Assembly (NCBI RefSeq): GCF_024347375.1
Contig: NZ_AP025470.1
Coordinates: forward strand, 1-64,000
Direction of reading: 5' to 3'
DNA from: Vibrio coralliirubri
Lineage (GTDB): Bacteria; Pseudomonadota; Gammaproteobacteria; Enterobacterales; Vibrionaceae
DNA length: 64,000 nt
Within the stretch, counting starts at the first letter, position 1. Each line of letters begins with the position of its first letter. Of this stretch, positions 1 to 11,928 are shown piece by piece. A program made the position numbers and the translations under genes. The notes below the pieces were generated by a model. That model ran no database searches, was not told where the DNA came from, and worked only from the letters and a program-made list of their open reading frames with translations.

Positions 1-1422
1 GTGTCATCTTCGCTTTGGTTGCAGTGTTTGCAACAGCTTCAAGAAGAGTTACCAGCTACAGAATTCAGTATGTGGGTTCGTCCGTTACAAGCGGAACTCA
101 ATGACAATACTCTAACTCTATTTGCACCGAACCGTTTCGTACTCGATTGGGTTCGTGATAAGTATCTAAATAGCATTAACCGTCTGCTGCAAGAATATTG
201 CGGTAACGATATCCCACATCTTCATTTTGAAGTGGGAAGCAAGCGTGTGATTGCACCAAAGCCAGCGACACCGGCACCAACTCAGACTCGTACTGCAGCT
301 GATGTGGCCGCTGAGTCATCAGCACCTGCGCAATTACAAGCTCGTAAGCCTGTCCATAATATCTGGCGTGATGAAGAGCCTGTCGCGGTTGACTTGAATC
401 ACCGCTCAAACGTGAACCCAAAACATAAGTTCAATAACTTTGTTGAAGGTAAGTCGAACCAACTGGGTTTGGCTGCGGCACGTCAGGTTTCTGATAACCC
501 AGGTACAGCCTACAACCCGTTGTTCCTATACGGCGGCACTGGTTTAGGTAAAACACACTTGTTGCATGCGGTGGGTAACGCCATTGTTGATAATAAGCCG
601 AATGCGAAAGTGGTTTACATGCACTCAGAGCGTTTTGTTCAGGATATGGTAAAGGCCCTGCAAAACAACGCGATCGAAGAATTTAAGCGCTACTACCGTA
701 GTGTTGATGCATTGCTTATCGATGACATCCAATTCTTTGCTAATAAAGAGCGTTCTCAAGAAGAGTTCTTCCATACCTTTAACGCGCTGCTTGAAGGCAA
801 CCAACAGATCATCCTAACGTCTGACCGTTATCCCAAAGAGATCAACGGGGTAGAGGATCGTCTTAAATCTCGCTTCGGCTGGGGTTTGACGGTTGCGATT
901 GAGCCACCAGAGCTTGAGACGCGTGTTGCGATCTTAATGAAGAAAGCAGAAGACCACCAAATTCACCTTGCGGATGAAGTAGCGTTCTTTATTGCGAAGC
1001 GTCTACGCTCTAATGTTCGTGAGCTGGAAGGCGCATTGAACCGTGTTATTGCGAATGCAAACTTCACTGGCCGCCCGATCACGATCGACTTCGTGCGTGA
1101 AGCACTGCGTGACCTACTTGCACTGCAAGAAAAACTGGTCACTATTGATAACATTCAAAAGACAGTAGCCGAGTACTACAAAATCAAAGTTGCTGATCTA
1201 TTGTCTAAGCGTCGTTCTCGTTCTGTTGCTCGTCCACGTCAATTGGCGATGGCACTGGCGAAAGAGCTAACAAACCACAGCTTGCCTGAGATTGGCGATG
1301 CATTCGGTGGTCGTGACCACACGACGGTACTGCATGCTTGTCGTAAGATTGCTCAGCTGCGTGAAGAGAGCCACGACATTAAAGAAGATTATTCGAACTT
1401 GATTCGTACCCTTTCTTCTTAA
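1..1422 (+). CDS. dnaA: Chromosomal replication initiator protein DnaA
   Basis: DnaA is the AAA+ ATPase that binds DnaA boxes in oriC, opens the duplex and helps load the DnaB helicase. The 473-residue protein shows all four domains: an N-terminal helicase-interaction domain (about 1-80), a variable Ala/Pro/Thr-rich linker (about 85-135), the AAA+ domain with Walker A GGTGLGKT at 178-185 and Walker B LLIDDIQ near 238-244, and the C-terminal helix-turn-helix domain with the signature [12 protein letters not shown] at 436-447. Length matches gamma-proteobacterial DnaA. The start codon is GTG at the very first base, so its ribosome-binding site and promoter are outside the window. dnaN follows 81 bases downstream, the usual dnaA-dnaN-recF-gyrB arrangement. 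I saw no clear DnaA-box cluster here; in vibrios oriC lies at mnmG/mioC, not at dnaA. Confidence 0.99.
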   Translation: MSSSLWLQCLQQLQEELPATEFSMWVRPLQAELNDNTLTLFAPNRFVLDWVRDKYLNSINRLLQEYCGNDIPHLHFEVGSKRVIAPKPATPAPTQTRTAADVAAESSAPAQLQARKPVHNIWRDEEPVAVDLNHRSNVNPKHKFNNFVEGKSNQLGLAAARQVSDNPGTAYNPLFLYGGTGLGKTHLLHAVGNAIVDNKPNAKVVYMHSERFVQDMVKALQNNAIEEFKRYYRSVDALLIDDIQFFANKERSQEEFFHTFNALLEGNQQIILTSDRYPKEINGVEDRLKSRFGWGLTVAIEPPELETRVAILMKKAEDHQIHLADEVAFFIAKRLRSNVRELEGALNRVIANANFTGRPITIDFVREALRDLLALQEKLVTIDNIQKTVAEYYKIKVADLLSKRRSRSVARPRQLAMALAKELTNHSLPEIGDAFGGRDHTTVLHACRKIAQLREESHDIKEDYSNLIRTLSS

Positions 1423-1503
1423 TACACAGTATTCTTAACCTTAATAAGCAGAATCTTGGCCACGTACTATTACGCAGTGCCATTTAGACCGTAAGAGCAA
1501 GAT

Positions 1504-2604
1504 ATGAAATTTACCATTGAACGTAGTCACCTGATTAAGCCATTACAACAAGTATCTGGCGCACTCGGTGGCAGGCCAACGCTTCCAATTCTAGGAAACC
1601 TACTGATTAAAGTAGAAGATAACGTGTTGTCGATGACAGCGACGGATCTAGAAGTTGAACTGATCAGCCGTGTAACGCTTGAAGGTGATTTCGAAGCGGG
1701 CAGCATTACCGTACCTTCACGTAAATTCCTAGATATCTGCCGTGGATTGCCAGATAACTCAGTGATCACTGTGGTATTGGATGGTGACCGTATTCAGGTT
1801 CGCTCTGGTCGTAGCCGCTTCTCATTAGCAACATTACCTGCGGCAGATTTTCCAAATATTGAAGACTGGAGCAGTGAAGTTGAAGTGTCAGTGACACAAG
1901 CTGAACTTCGCGGTCTTATCGAGAAAACACAATTCTCAATGGCGAACCAAGATGTTCGTTACTACCTCAACGGTATGTTGTTTGAGATTGAAGGCTCTAT
2001 CCTGCGCAGCGTGGCGACCGATGGTCACCGTATGGCAGTATCTCAAGCACAACTGGGTGCGGATTTTGCTCAGAAGCAGATCATTGTTCCTCGTAAAGGT
2101 GTTCAAGAGCTAGTGAAGCTATTGGATGCACCTGAACAGCCAGTAACACTGCAAATTGGTAACTCTAACGTGCGTGCTGAAGTGAACAACTATGTCTTCA
2201 CTTCTAAGCTAGTTGATGGTCGTTTCCCTGATTATCGCCGCGTAATGCCGCAAAATACCACCAAGACACTTGAAGCTGGCTGTGATGAATTACGTTCAGC
2301 ATTTTCTCGTGCCGCGATTCTGTCGAACGAAAAATTCCGTGGTGTTCGCGTTAACCTTGCGGATAGCGAGATGCGTATTACCGCGAACAACCCAGAGCAA
2401 GAAGAAGCAGAAGAAGTACTCGATGTTAACTTCGACGGTGATGCGTTAGAGATTGGCTTCAACGTAAGCTACGTATTGGACGTTCTGAACACACTGCGTT
2501 GTGAACAGGTTCGTATCTCAATGTCAGACGCCAATGCGAGTGCTCTTATCGAGAACGCACAGGATGACAGCGCGATGTACGTTGTTATGCCAATTCGCTT
2601 ATAA
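1504..2604 (+). CDS. dnaN: DNA polymerase III beta sliding clamp
   Basis: The beta subunit forms a dimeric ring that tethers DNA polymerase III to template and serves as docking platform for other polymerases, MutS/MutL and Hda. The 366 residues equal the family length and start with MKFTIERSHLIKPLQQVSG. The segment GGRPTLPILGNLL is the typical first-domain motif, and the protein ends in the conserved VMPIRL that lines the client-binding pocket. It is preceded by AAGAGCAAG close to the ATG. It follows dnaA and precedes recF by 53 bases; in relatives the three are co-transcribed. Nothing is truncated or odd. Confidence 0.99.
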   Translation: MKFTIERSHLIKPLQQVSGALGGRPTLPILGNLLIKVEDNVLSMTATDLEVELISRVTLEGDFEAGSITVPSRKFLDICRGLPDNSVITVVLDGDRIQVRSGRSRFSLATLPAADFPNIEDWSSEVEVSVTQAELRGLIEKTQFSMANQDVRYYLNGMLFEIEGSILRSVATDGHRMAVSQAQLGADFAQKQIIVPRKGVQELVKLLDAPEQPVTLQIGNSNVRAEVNNYVFTSKLVDGRFPDYRRVMPQNTTKTLEAGCDELRSAFSRAAILSNEKFRGVRVNLADSEMRITANNPEQEEAEEVLDVNFDGDALEIGFNVSYVLDVLNTLRCEQVRISMSDANASALIENAQDDSAMYVVMPIRL

Positions 2605-2657
2605 GCTGCCCTATGTTGACCTACCGAGTCGTGATTGAAGATTAATATGAAGACGTT

Positions 2658-6172
<3,515 letters not shown>

Positions 6173-6204
6173 ATTTCTTTAGCAATAAAGAAACTTAAAA
6201 CCAT

Positions 6205-6234
6205 AAAAGCACTGCCCATTGGCGGTGCTTTTTT
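6205..6234. terminator. Rho-independent terminator between convergent gyrB and patatin gene
   Basis: AAAAGCAC and GTGCTTTT pair, with inner GCC/GGC around a CATT loop and a T run on the plus strand. The A run on the left arm makes it usable from both sides. It ends the recF-gyrB transcript and overlaps the last codons of the facing lipase gene. Confidence 0.85.
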
Positions 6235-7159
6235 ATGTCTGTTCGATATGACGACCTGCCGTGGCGAGGAAGTACTTCCCGGATAAAAGTCCTACCTCGT
6301 AGTCATGTTCAAGTGCATGCTGTGGGCTTCCCAGCAATGTAGAGTGCAGCGCTTTGTCTGGATGAATCTCATAGATGGTCGCGTCTTCTGGCGGGTTACT
6401 CAAAAAGTCTTGAGTCGTACGGTAATGGGCTTCGTGCTTGAGTAACAGATCTACCATTGCTTTAGCTTTTGTTTTCCCTAACAACTTACTGTATTTGCAC
6501 ATCCAGCGGTGATCAAAAGACGTTGAGATAGGTACTGTCCGAATCACCACAATATGTTTATAACCCCGTTTATAGGCTTCTTGTGCTGGGATCGGGGCGG
6601 CAATGCCACCATCAAGCCACTCTTCATCATTCGCTTGAATTGCCTTTGGGCTGATAAAGGGAACCGCACATGAGGCTTTGAGAGCGTCCTGCCAAGCGTG
6701 TGAATCTAAGTCAAAATAGGCTGGCTCGTGACGAGTCGCGTGGGATGCACAGGCAAGCACCTGACAACTCTTCATATTGTCATGACCTGACTGCCAGTTG
6801 AGCGGCAAGCTTGTTTCGGTTTGCTCAAGCAACCAGTCTAGGTCTAATCCTTTCTTTTGTAGTAAGAACTTATAGGTATCGAAGAATTCAGGGCTGGCTG
6901 TTGCTTCTGTGATGACACGATAAGCATGGCGATGTTGCCCGCATATATAGGATGCTAGGTTAAGAGAGCCCGCGGATGTGCCAATCATCAATGAAAACGG
7001 ATTAAAGCCTTGTTCGAGAAAAGCATCTAACACGCCCGCTGTAAAAATTCCGCGCTGGCCGCCGCCTTCCGTTACCAGAGCCACCTTATCTATGTGGATA
7101 TCTAGGTGCGCCAAGGCATCGTAAGAGTGGAGTGCGTAAGATATATGTGTAGAAGACAT
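6233..7159 (-). CDS. Patatin-like phospholipase family protein (YjjU-like)
   Basis: This is a predicted Ser/Asp-dyad lipid acyl hydrolase of the patatin family, closest in pattern to enterobacterial YjjU. The glycine-rich oxyanion-hole motif GGGQRGIF is followed by the nucleophile elbow GTSAG and later by the Asp of DGGIAAPIP, so the dyad is complete. The substrate is unknown. The reading frame extends upstream to a TTG at 7195, which would add a hydrophobic leader. I prefer the ATG at 7159 (MSSTHISYALHSYDALAHLD) because it has GGTGG upstream and YjjU has no signal peptide; the longer form would be 320 residues. It stands alone, convergent with gyrB and divergent from the heat-shock gene. Confidence 0.85.
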   Translation of the reverse strand: MSSTHISYALHSYDALAHLDIHIDKVALVTEGGGQRGIFTAGVLDAFLEQGFNPFSLMIGTSAGSLNLASYICGQHRHAYRVITEATASPEFFDTYKFLLQKKGLDLDWLLEQTETSLPLNWQSGHDNMKSCQVLACASHATRHEPAYFDLDSHAWQDALKASCAVPFISPKAIQANDEEWLDGGIAAPIPAQEAYKRGYKHIVVIRTVPISTSFDHRWMCKYSKLLGKTKAKAMVDLLLKHEAHYRTTQDFLSNPPEDATIYEIHPDKALHSTLLGSPQHALEHDYEVGLLSGKYFLATAGRHIEQT

Positions 7160-7288
7160 TAGAATTGCCACCAAAAGCGATAAAAAAGGATTCAACCTGA
7201 TTAGGATATGACCAATGGTGGTTAATTAAAATTAAGTAATATTTATATAGCGTTTGGTTTTTCTTAACTAAAAAGTTGAATCAAGCTG

Positions 7289-7317
7289 CTTGAAAAGCGC
7301 TTTGTGGCACCACATAT
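7289..7317 (+). promoter_or_regulatory. Sigma-32 (RpoH) type promoter for the small heat-shock gene
   Basis: CTTGAAA at 7289-7295 and CCACATAT at 7310-7317 are separated by 14 bases, within the range for the RpoH consensus (CTTGAAA, 11-16 bases, CCCCATNT). Transcription would begin near 7325 and give a leader of about 255 bases before the ATG at 7582. No comparably good sigma-70 promoter was seen nearer the gene. This is a motif match, not proof. Confidence 0.65.
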
Positions 7318-7485
7318 CTATTTATGAAGAGGATGACTGTCTTGCTCAAAAGAGAAGAAACAGAACCTTCATTTACGCTAACGAAGTATCGCTCAATAGA
7401 GGATAACTTTGGCAGCACACAACTTAAAAATTGATTCATTGCCATGTCCCAGCGTTGTCGCCAATAGAGGCGAAACCCGAGGAAT

Positions 7486-7577
7486 GCGAATTGAATCTCT
7501 TAGCTGTTTACTGGATCACACACAGGTTCGATCCAAGTAAAATTCGCAGCTAAGACTATTGCTTACTAAAAGGATAG
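7486..7577 (+). ncRNA. ROSE-like RNA thermometer in the ibpA leader
   Basis: The proximal hairpin is CTATTGCTT (7556-7564) against AAGGATAG (7570-7577), which buries the Shine-Dalgarno AAGGA. Its TTGCT opposite AGGA, with a G facing a G, is the hallmark of ROSE thermometers of small heat-shock genes. Upstream, TTTACTGGATC (7507-7517) pairs with GATCCAAGTAAA (7530-7541), flanked by TTAGCTG/CAGCTAA (7500-7506 with 7547-7553). An alternative GCGAATT/AATTCGC pairing also exists (7486-7492 with 7541-7547). At low temperature the ribosome site would be closed. The assignment rests on visible base-pairing and the known ROSE pattern. Confidence 0.7.
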
Positions 7578-7581
7578 CATT

Positions 7582-8016
7582 ATGAGAACTGTAGATTTCA
7601 CTCCACTTTACCGCAACGCAATCGGCTTCGATCGTCTATTCAACATGATGGAAGCGAACACATCGAAGAACTCTTCTGGCGGTTACCCTCCATACAACAT
7701 CGAGCAAAAAGACGAGAACAACTACCGTATTACTATGGCAGTCGCTGGTTTTGCTGATGACCAATTAGATCTGACTCAGAAAGAGAACATGCTAATTGTG
7801 AAAGGTGAGCGTAAAGCAGAAGCAGAGAAAACCTTCGTATACCAAGGTATCGCAGAGCGCGATTTCGAGCGTAAATTCCAACTGGCTGACTACGTAAAAG
7901 TGGTAGGTGCAAGCATGGAAAACGGTCTTCTTCACATCGACCTAGAACGCGAAATCCCAGAAGCGATGCAACCACGTAAGATTGCTATCAATGGTAATAG
8001 CCTACTAGAAGGTTAA
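7582..8016 (+). CDS. ibpA: Small heat-shock protein, Hsp20/IbpA family
   Basis: IbpA-type alpha-crystallin proteins bind aggregating proteins in the cytoplasm and hand them to DnaK and ClpB. The 144-residue protein has the N-terminal signature [14 protein letters not shown], the alpha-crystallin beta-sandwich from about 38 to 127 (including the [13 protein letters not shown] strand [11 protein letters not shown]) and a C-terminal I-x-I type anchor in RKIAING. Length fits IbpA/IbpB. There is a single copy here, whereas enterobacteria carry ibpA and ibpB in tandem. A sigma-32 promoter and a ROSE-like hairpin over the ribosome site indicate transcriptional and translational heat control. Confidence 0.95.
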   Translation: MRTVDFTPLYRNAIGFDRLFNMMEANTSKNSSGGYPPYNIEQKDENNYRITMAVAGFADDQLDLTQKENMLIVKGERKAEAEKTFVYQGIAERDFERKFQLADYVKVVGASMENGLLHIDLEREIPEAMQPRKIAINGNSLLEG

Positions 8017-8062
8017 TTACTGTTAGCTCCTTAGAGCTAAAAAATATCGGGAAGTAAAAGTG

Positions 8063-8090
8063 AAAGAGCACCTCATGAGGTGCTCTTTTT
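8063..8090. terminator. Terminator between convergent ibpA and avtA
   Basis: AAAGAGCACCTC and GAGGTGCTCTTT form a near-perfect 26-base palindrome followed by a T run. The A-rich left arm lets it act on both converging transcripts. Confidence 0.88.
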
Positions 8091-8122
8091 GTATTTGACC
8101 TACGGTAAGCTAAAAGCTCTTA

Positions 8123-9373
8123 TTACTGCTCTGAGTAAGCCTTTTTCACTTCTTCAGCAATGATAGCAATGCCTTTCTGCATCGCCTCATCATCTTGCAC
8201 GTAGTTCATACGCAAGCACTGGTGAGCATGATCCCACTCGTCTTCTTGACCGATAAAGAAGTATTCACCCGGAACAATCAATACGCCGCGAGCTTTAAGG
8301 CGGTCGTACAGTTCCATTGTGGTGATCGGTAGCTCATCAAACCATAGCCATAAGAAGATAGCGCCTTCAGGTTTGTGAATACGGAAGCGAGGGTCGTCGA
8401 TAGCGTCTTGTAACAGTTCAACTGCACGTAGCGATTTGTCTTTGTAGAAAGGCTTGATCACCTCACTGCTCAAGCGCAGTAAATCGCCTTTTTCAATCAT
8501 GTGATTGGCAATCGCAGGGCCGACACTGTTTGGCGCTAAGCTGATGATGCCATTCATGTTGGTCAATGCTTGTGTTACTTCTTCACTCGCAATCACGATA
8601 CCGCAACGCACACCTGGCAAACCAAGCTTAGAAAGGCTCATGCACAGAATCGTATTTTCATTCCAGAACGGTTCGACATCTTCAAAGATGATGTTTGGAA
8701 ACGGCAGGCCGTAAGCATTGTCGATCAGCAGTGGGATGTTGTTTTCACGCGCCAGTTTATCCAATTTACGTACTTCTTCGTCGGTCAGTACGTTACCCGT
8801 TGGGTTGGTTGGACGAGATGCACAGATAGCCGCTACTGAGTCATCAACCTTTAGTTGTTCAAAATCGACGTGGTATTTGAACTGGCGGTTTTCTAGCAGC
8901 TCGATCTCTGGGTGGTAAGAGATAAAGATATCGTCATCAATACCCGCGTCGCCGTAGCCGATGTATTCCGGTGCGATCGGCAGTAGGATTTTCTTGTGCG
9001 AACCGTCAGGCTGTTGGCCTGCTAGCAGGTTGAATAGGTAGAAGAAGCCACTTTGACTGCCATTAGTCAGGCTGATGTTCTTCTCGCTGATGTCCCAACC
9101 ATAGGTCTCTTTCAGCATTGCTGCTAACGACTTGATGAAGCTGTCTTTACCCTGCGGACCATCGTAGTTGGCGAGGGCGGCGATGAGTTCTCCACTGGCG
9201 AGCATGTCGGCACTGGCTTGGTTAAAGTAATCGAGCATGGCTGGGATAGCGGCTGGGTTGCCACCACCGAGCATGATAGCGCCAGGAGTGCGCAGGCCAT
9301 CATTCAAATCATCCATTAAACGAGTGATTCCAGAGTATCGATTAAACTTTTCGCCAAACTTAGAGAACTGCAT
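8123..9373 (-). CDS. avtA: Valine-pyruvate aminotransferase AvtA
   Basis: AvtA (transaminase C) moves the amino group between L-alanine and 2-ketoisovalerate to give valine and pyruvate. It is a fold-type I PLP enzyme. Visible features are the substrate/PLP segment RPTNPTGN near 187-194, Asp 218 in LIDNAYG and the Schiff-base Lys 249 in SLSKLGLPG. The N-terminus MQFSKFGEKFNRYSGITRLMDDL is characteristic of AvtA rather than AspC or AlaA. At 416 residues it has family length. It is transcribed alone, convergent with ibpA; a stem-loop lies in its leader. Confidence 0.95.
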   Translation of the reverse strand: MQFSKFGEKFNRYSGITRLMDDLNDGLRTPGAIMLGGGNPAAIPAMLDYFNQASADMLASGELIAALANYDGPQGKDSFIKSLAAMLKETYGWDISEKNISLTNGSQSGFFYLFNLLAGQQPDGSHKKILLPIAPEYIGYGDAGIDDDIFISYHPEIELLENRQFKYHVDFEQLKVDDSVAAICASRPTNPTGNVLTDEEVRKLDKLARENNIPLLIDNAYGLPFPNIIFEDVEPFWNENTILCMSLSKLGLPGVRCGIVIASEEVTQALTNMNGIISLAPNSVGPAIANHMIEKGDLLRLSSEVIKPFYKDKSLRAVELLQDAIDDPRFRIHKPEGAIFLWLWFDELPITTMELYDRLKARGVLIVPGEYFFIGQEDEWDHAHQCLRMNYVQDDEAMQKGIAIIAEEVKKAYSEQ

Positions 9374-9420
9374 TACTAATTTTACCTAATTCATTGTGAT
9401 TGCTTGTTACGTGTAATTAA

Positions 9421-9439
9421 GGCAGACCTTATGTCTGCC
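9421..9439 (-). other. Stem-loop in the avtA leader
   Basis: GGCAGAC and GTCTGCC pair around CTTAT, about 50 bases upstream of the avtA start on its leader strand. No long T run follows, so it is not a clear terminator. Its role, if any, is unknown. Confidence 0.35.
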
Positions 9440-9569
9440 ATCAGTGTATTCCTTGAACATACCGCAATGTTTTTGCGACGCATAGCGCCAAATGCTCTAA
9501 CACGTAAAAAACTTCTATAAAGTTTGGTTAATGAGTAACAGCTTGCTTATTGAACGCACCTTTAACAAT

Positions 9570-9598
9570 AAAAAAGGAGAAGCCTAAGCTTCCCCTTT
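9570..9598 (-). terminator. Terminator of the alpha-amylase gene
   Basis: Read on the minus strand, AAAGGGGAAGC pairs with GGCTTCTCCTTT and is followed by a T run. It lies 28 bases past the amylase stop codon. Confidence 0.8.
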
Positions 9599-9626
9599 AG
9601 TTTCTGGTGTTTATGTTAATGAAGGT

Positions 9627-11714
9627 TTAGTTCGAACCGGTATAAACGACTAATACCTTGTCATCTTGGTATTGGCGTTCGAACGCATAGTAGCCCTTGC
9701 TGTTACGGATGATGTGCTTACCTTGGGCTACCGCTGGGTGGCGTTGGCGGAATTGGCCAAGCGCTTGCCAGTGTTCTAGCAGCTCTGCACGTTCGCCAGT
9801 GATTTGATCCCAAGGCATGTCTGAGCGTGTGCCTTGCATTGGATCAGAACCCGTTGGGCCAAAGTCTCGGGCGATTTCATCGCCGTAATAGATCTGTACC
9901 GCACCGGGAGCTAGCATTAATGCGTTTGCTGCCTTGGTCTGTTTCGCAAAGTCGCTACCGTGTTGTGTCCAGAATAGTGAGGTATCGTGAGACGATAGGT
10001 AACTCAGTACATTGAATTCGCTGTCGTTGTTGATCTTCTCTGCATAACGAAGGTAATCAGCATCTAGATCGGATAGGCATTTAAGCGCCTTAGGTGCGAT
10101 ATCGCTCTGGAATTCAAAGTTGATAATCGAATCAAAGCCATTCGCGAAGTAATCTGATTTGACCACGCTGTGTGCCCATACTTCGCCAGTCATCCAGAAA
10201 GGTAAGTCATCCAAGGCCTTGTCTGGGTTGTTCTGCTTCCACTCGGCAAGTGCCTGGTTAGTGTTCTCTTTAAGCTCTGCCCATGCTTCGAGTTCAACGT
10301 GTTTAGCGGTATCGACCCTGAAACCATCGACACCATATTCGCGTACCCAATCCGATAACCAAGTGATTAAATGGTCACGAGGTGTTTTGAGTTCATCGGT
10401 CGCGCTGGTGGATTTATTGCGATAGAAGTTAGGCAGTCCGGTTGTCTCGGTCGATTCTGTTTTAAAATCGGGTAGGTGCGCCAAAGACATGGTGAGGTTA
10501 TTGTAGCCCGGAGAGTCATAGGCGCCGATATCGCTGCGCAGCCAAGCTTTGCCCCACCACTTTTCCCACGCTTCTTTGTCGCTGTAAGAGATGTAGTTGT
10601 TGAAGTAGTGCCAATTTTGACCTTTAGCGGGCTGCCAGTCTGTCCAGTTTTCGCCAAGTGTTTGTTTGGCTTCTTCGTCCGTTAGGTTGAGCTTACCAAA
10701 ATCAAACTCTTGCATGTCGGCAAGCGTCGCATAGCCGGTGTGGTTCATTACTACATCCCAAACAACGCGAATGCCTTTGCTGTGCGCGGTATCGATGAAG
10801 GTTTTCAGCTCGTCTTCGGTGCCCATGTTGTCATCGAGCTTAGTCCAATCTTGATGGTAGTAACCGTGGTAGCCGTAATGTTTGAAGTCACCGCGATCAC
10901 CACCGCCAACCCAGCCGTGGATTTGCTCTAACGGAGATGTTATCCAAATAGCATTAGCACCGAGTGATTCTATGTAATCGAGCTTTTCGGTTAAGCCTGC
11001 CAAGTCACCACCGTGGAAGGTGCCGATTTCGTCTTGTCCATCTTGGCTGCGACCGTAACTGTTGTCGTTGTCAGGATTACCATTGTGGAAACGGTCAGTC
11101 ATTACGAAGTAAACCGTGGCGTTATCCCAACTAAAGTCAGCTTTGGTTTCTGGTTCTACTTTCTCAAGCAGCAGAACACCTTGGCTGTTTTCTGCAGGCT
11201 GCATGGTGACGCTGCCATTCGTTACTGTGACTTGTTTGCCTGAAAGAGCGTCTCTTACCACGGTGCCATCATCAAAGGTTTGAGTAACATCGATGGTGGT
11301 TGGTTGGTCACTGGGTACAGGACAGGCAAAGCTTTGAACTTGTTGCTGCTTCGGCTTTATCTGAACCGTGAGTTCATTGGTCTGTGGGTTGAGCGTGAAT
11401 TGATAAGTGTTAGCGCGAAAGACTTTTATGGCGATCTCAGATTTCTCGGCACAGTCGTCTAGGCGAAGGGGTTTATTGAACTTGATGCGACTCTCTTCGG
11501 CCAGCGCATAGTTAGTGCCACAGGTATTTTGAGTATCGCTGATAGAGAAGGTATAGCTACCTTTCGCGAGTTCCTGTTCTGCAATCACGGTGCCTTTACC
11601 GGATGATTCGAATACGACAGTGTCGTTATCAATCGTTAGTAATAGGTTGTTGTCACTGGTTTGGCTGCATGCGCTGAGTGCGAGCATTGAAAGCGCGAGT
11701 ACTGTTTTTTTCAT
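9627..11714 (-). CDS. malS: Alpha-amylase, GH13, MalS-like lipoprotein
   Basis: This is a secreted alpha-1,4-glucan hydrolase that would trim maltodextrins in the periplasm or at the outer membrane. From the ATG at 11714 (GGGGAAGGGAACA upstream) the protein has 695 residues and a lipoprotein signal MKKTVLALSMLALSAC with lipobox LSAC and Ser at +2, which suggests outer-membrane sorting. The catalytic barrel starts with VYFVMTDRFHNGNPDND near 200. Conserved regions are DVVMNH (320-325), GFRVDTAKH with nucleophile Asp 468, GEVW with acid Glu 511, and SSHD near 575-578. The N-terminal 190 residues are a non-catalytic beta-rich region. The longer frame to 11756 would destroy the signal peptide. 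E. coli MalS is periplasmic; the lipid anchor here is an inference from the lipobox. Confidence 0.88.
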   Translation of the reverse strand: MKKTVLALSMLALSACSQTSDNNLLLTIDNDTVVFESSGKGTVIAEQELAKGSYTFSISDTQNTCGTNYALAEESRIKFNKPLRLDDCAEKSEIAIKVFRANTYQFTLNPQTNELTVQIKPKQQQVQSFACPVPSDQPTTIDVTQTFDDGTVVRDALSGKQVTVTNGSVTMQPAENSQGVLLLEKVEPETKADFSWDNATVYFVMTDRFHNGNPDNDNSYGRSQDGQDEIGTFHGGDLAGLTEKLDYIESLGANAIWITSPLEQIHGWVGGGDRGDFKHYGYHGYYHQDWTKLDDNMGTEDELKTFIDTAHSKGIRVVWDVVMNHTGYATLADMQEFDFGKLNLTDEEAKQTLGENWTDWQPAKGQNWHYFNNYISYSDKEAWEKWWGKAWLRSDIGAYDSPGYNNLTMSLAHLPDFKTESTETTGLPNFYRNKSTSATDELKTPRDHLITWLSDWVREYGVDGFRVDTAKHVELEAWAELKENTNQALAEWKQNNPDKALDDLPFWMTGEVWAHSVVKSDYFANGFDSIINFEFQSDIAPKALKCLSDLDADYLRYAEKINNDSEFNVLSYLSSHDTSLFWTQHGSDFAKQTKAANALMLAPGAVQIYYGDEIARDFGPTGSDPMQGTRSDMPWDQITGERAELLEHWQALGQFRQRHPAVAQGKHIIRNSKGYYAFERQYQDDKVLVVYTGSN

Positions 11715-11835
11715 TGTTCCCTTCCCCTGAATAAACAGGTCAGTTATAGCAAACAATACCCTCTACAGTCTGAGTGCTGTTTCATTCAGTTAATCAATAA
11801 TACCTCTACAAACAAATGCTTGGTTCACAAAAACA

Positions 11836-11862
11836 AAAAGGGAAGCTTTCGCTTCCCTTTGG
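11836..11862 (-). terminator. Terminator of the glyQS operon
   Basis: AAAGGGAAGC and GCTTCCCTTT pair around TTTC. On the minus strand the stem is followed by TTTTTGTTTTTG. It sits about 70 bases after glyS. Confidence 0.85.
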
Positions 11863-11883
11863 GGGTTTACCGTTAATTACTCA

Positions 11884-11907
11884 GAGTATGACTTAGAGTA
11901 TGACTTA
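11884..11907. repeat. Tandem duplication of a 12-mer after glyS
   Basis: GAGTATGACTTA occurs twice head to tail (11884-11895 and 11896-11907) and is followed by GAGTAAC, in the untranslated stretch between glyS and its terminator. It is probably slippage debris. Confidence 0.6.
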
Positions 11908-11928
11908 GAGTAACTGTCTCACTTGTGC

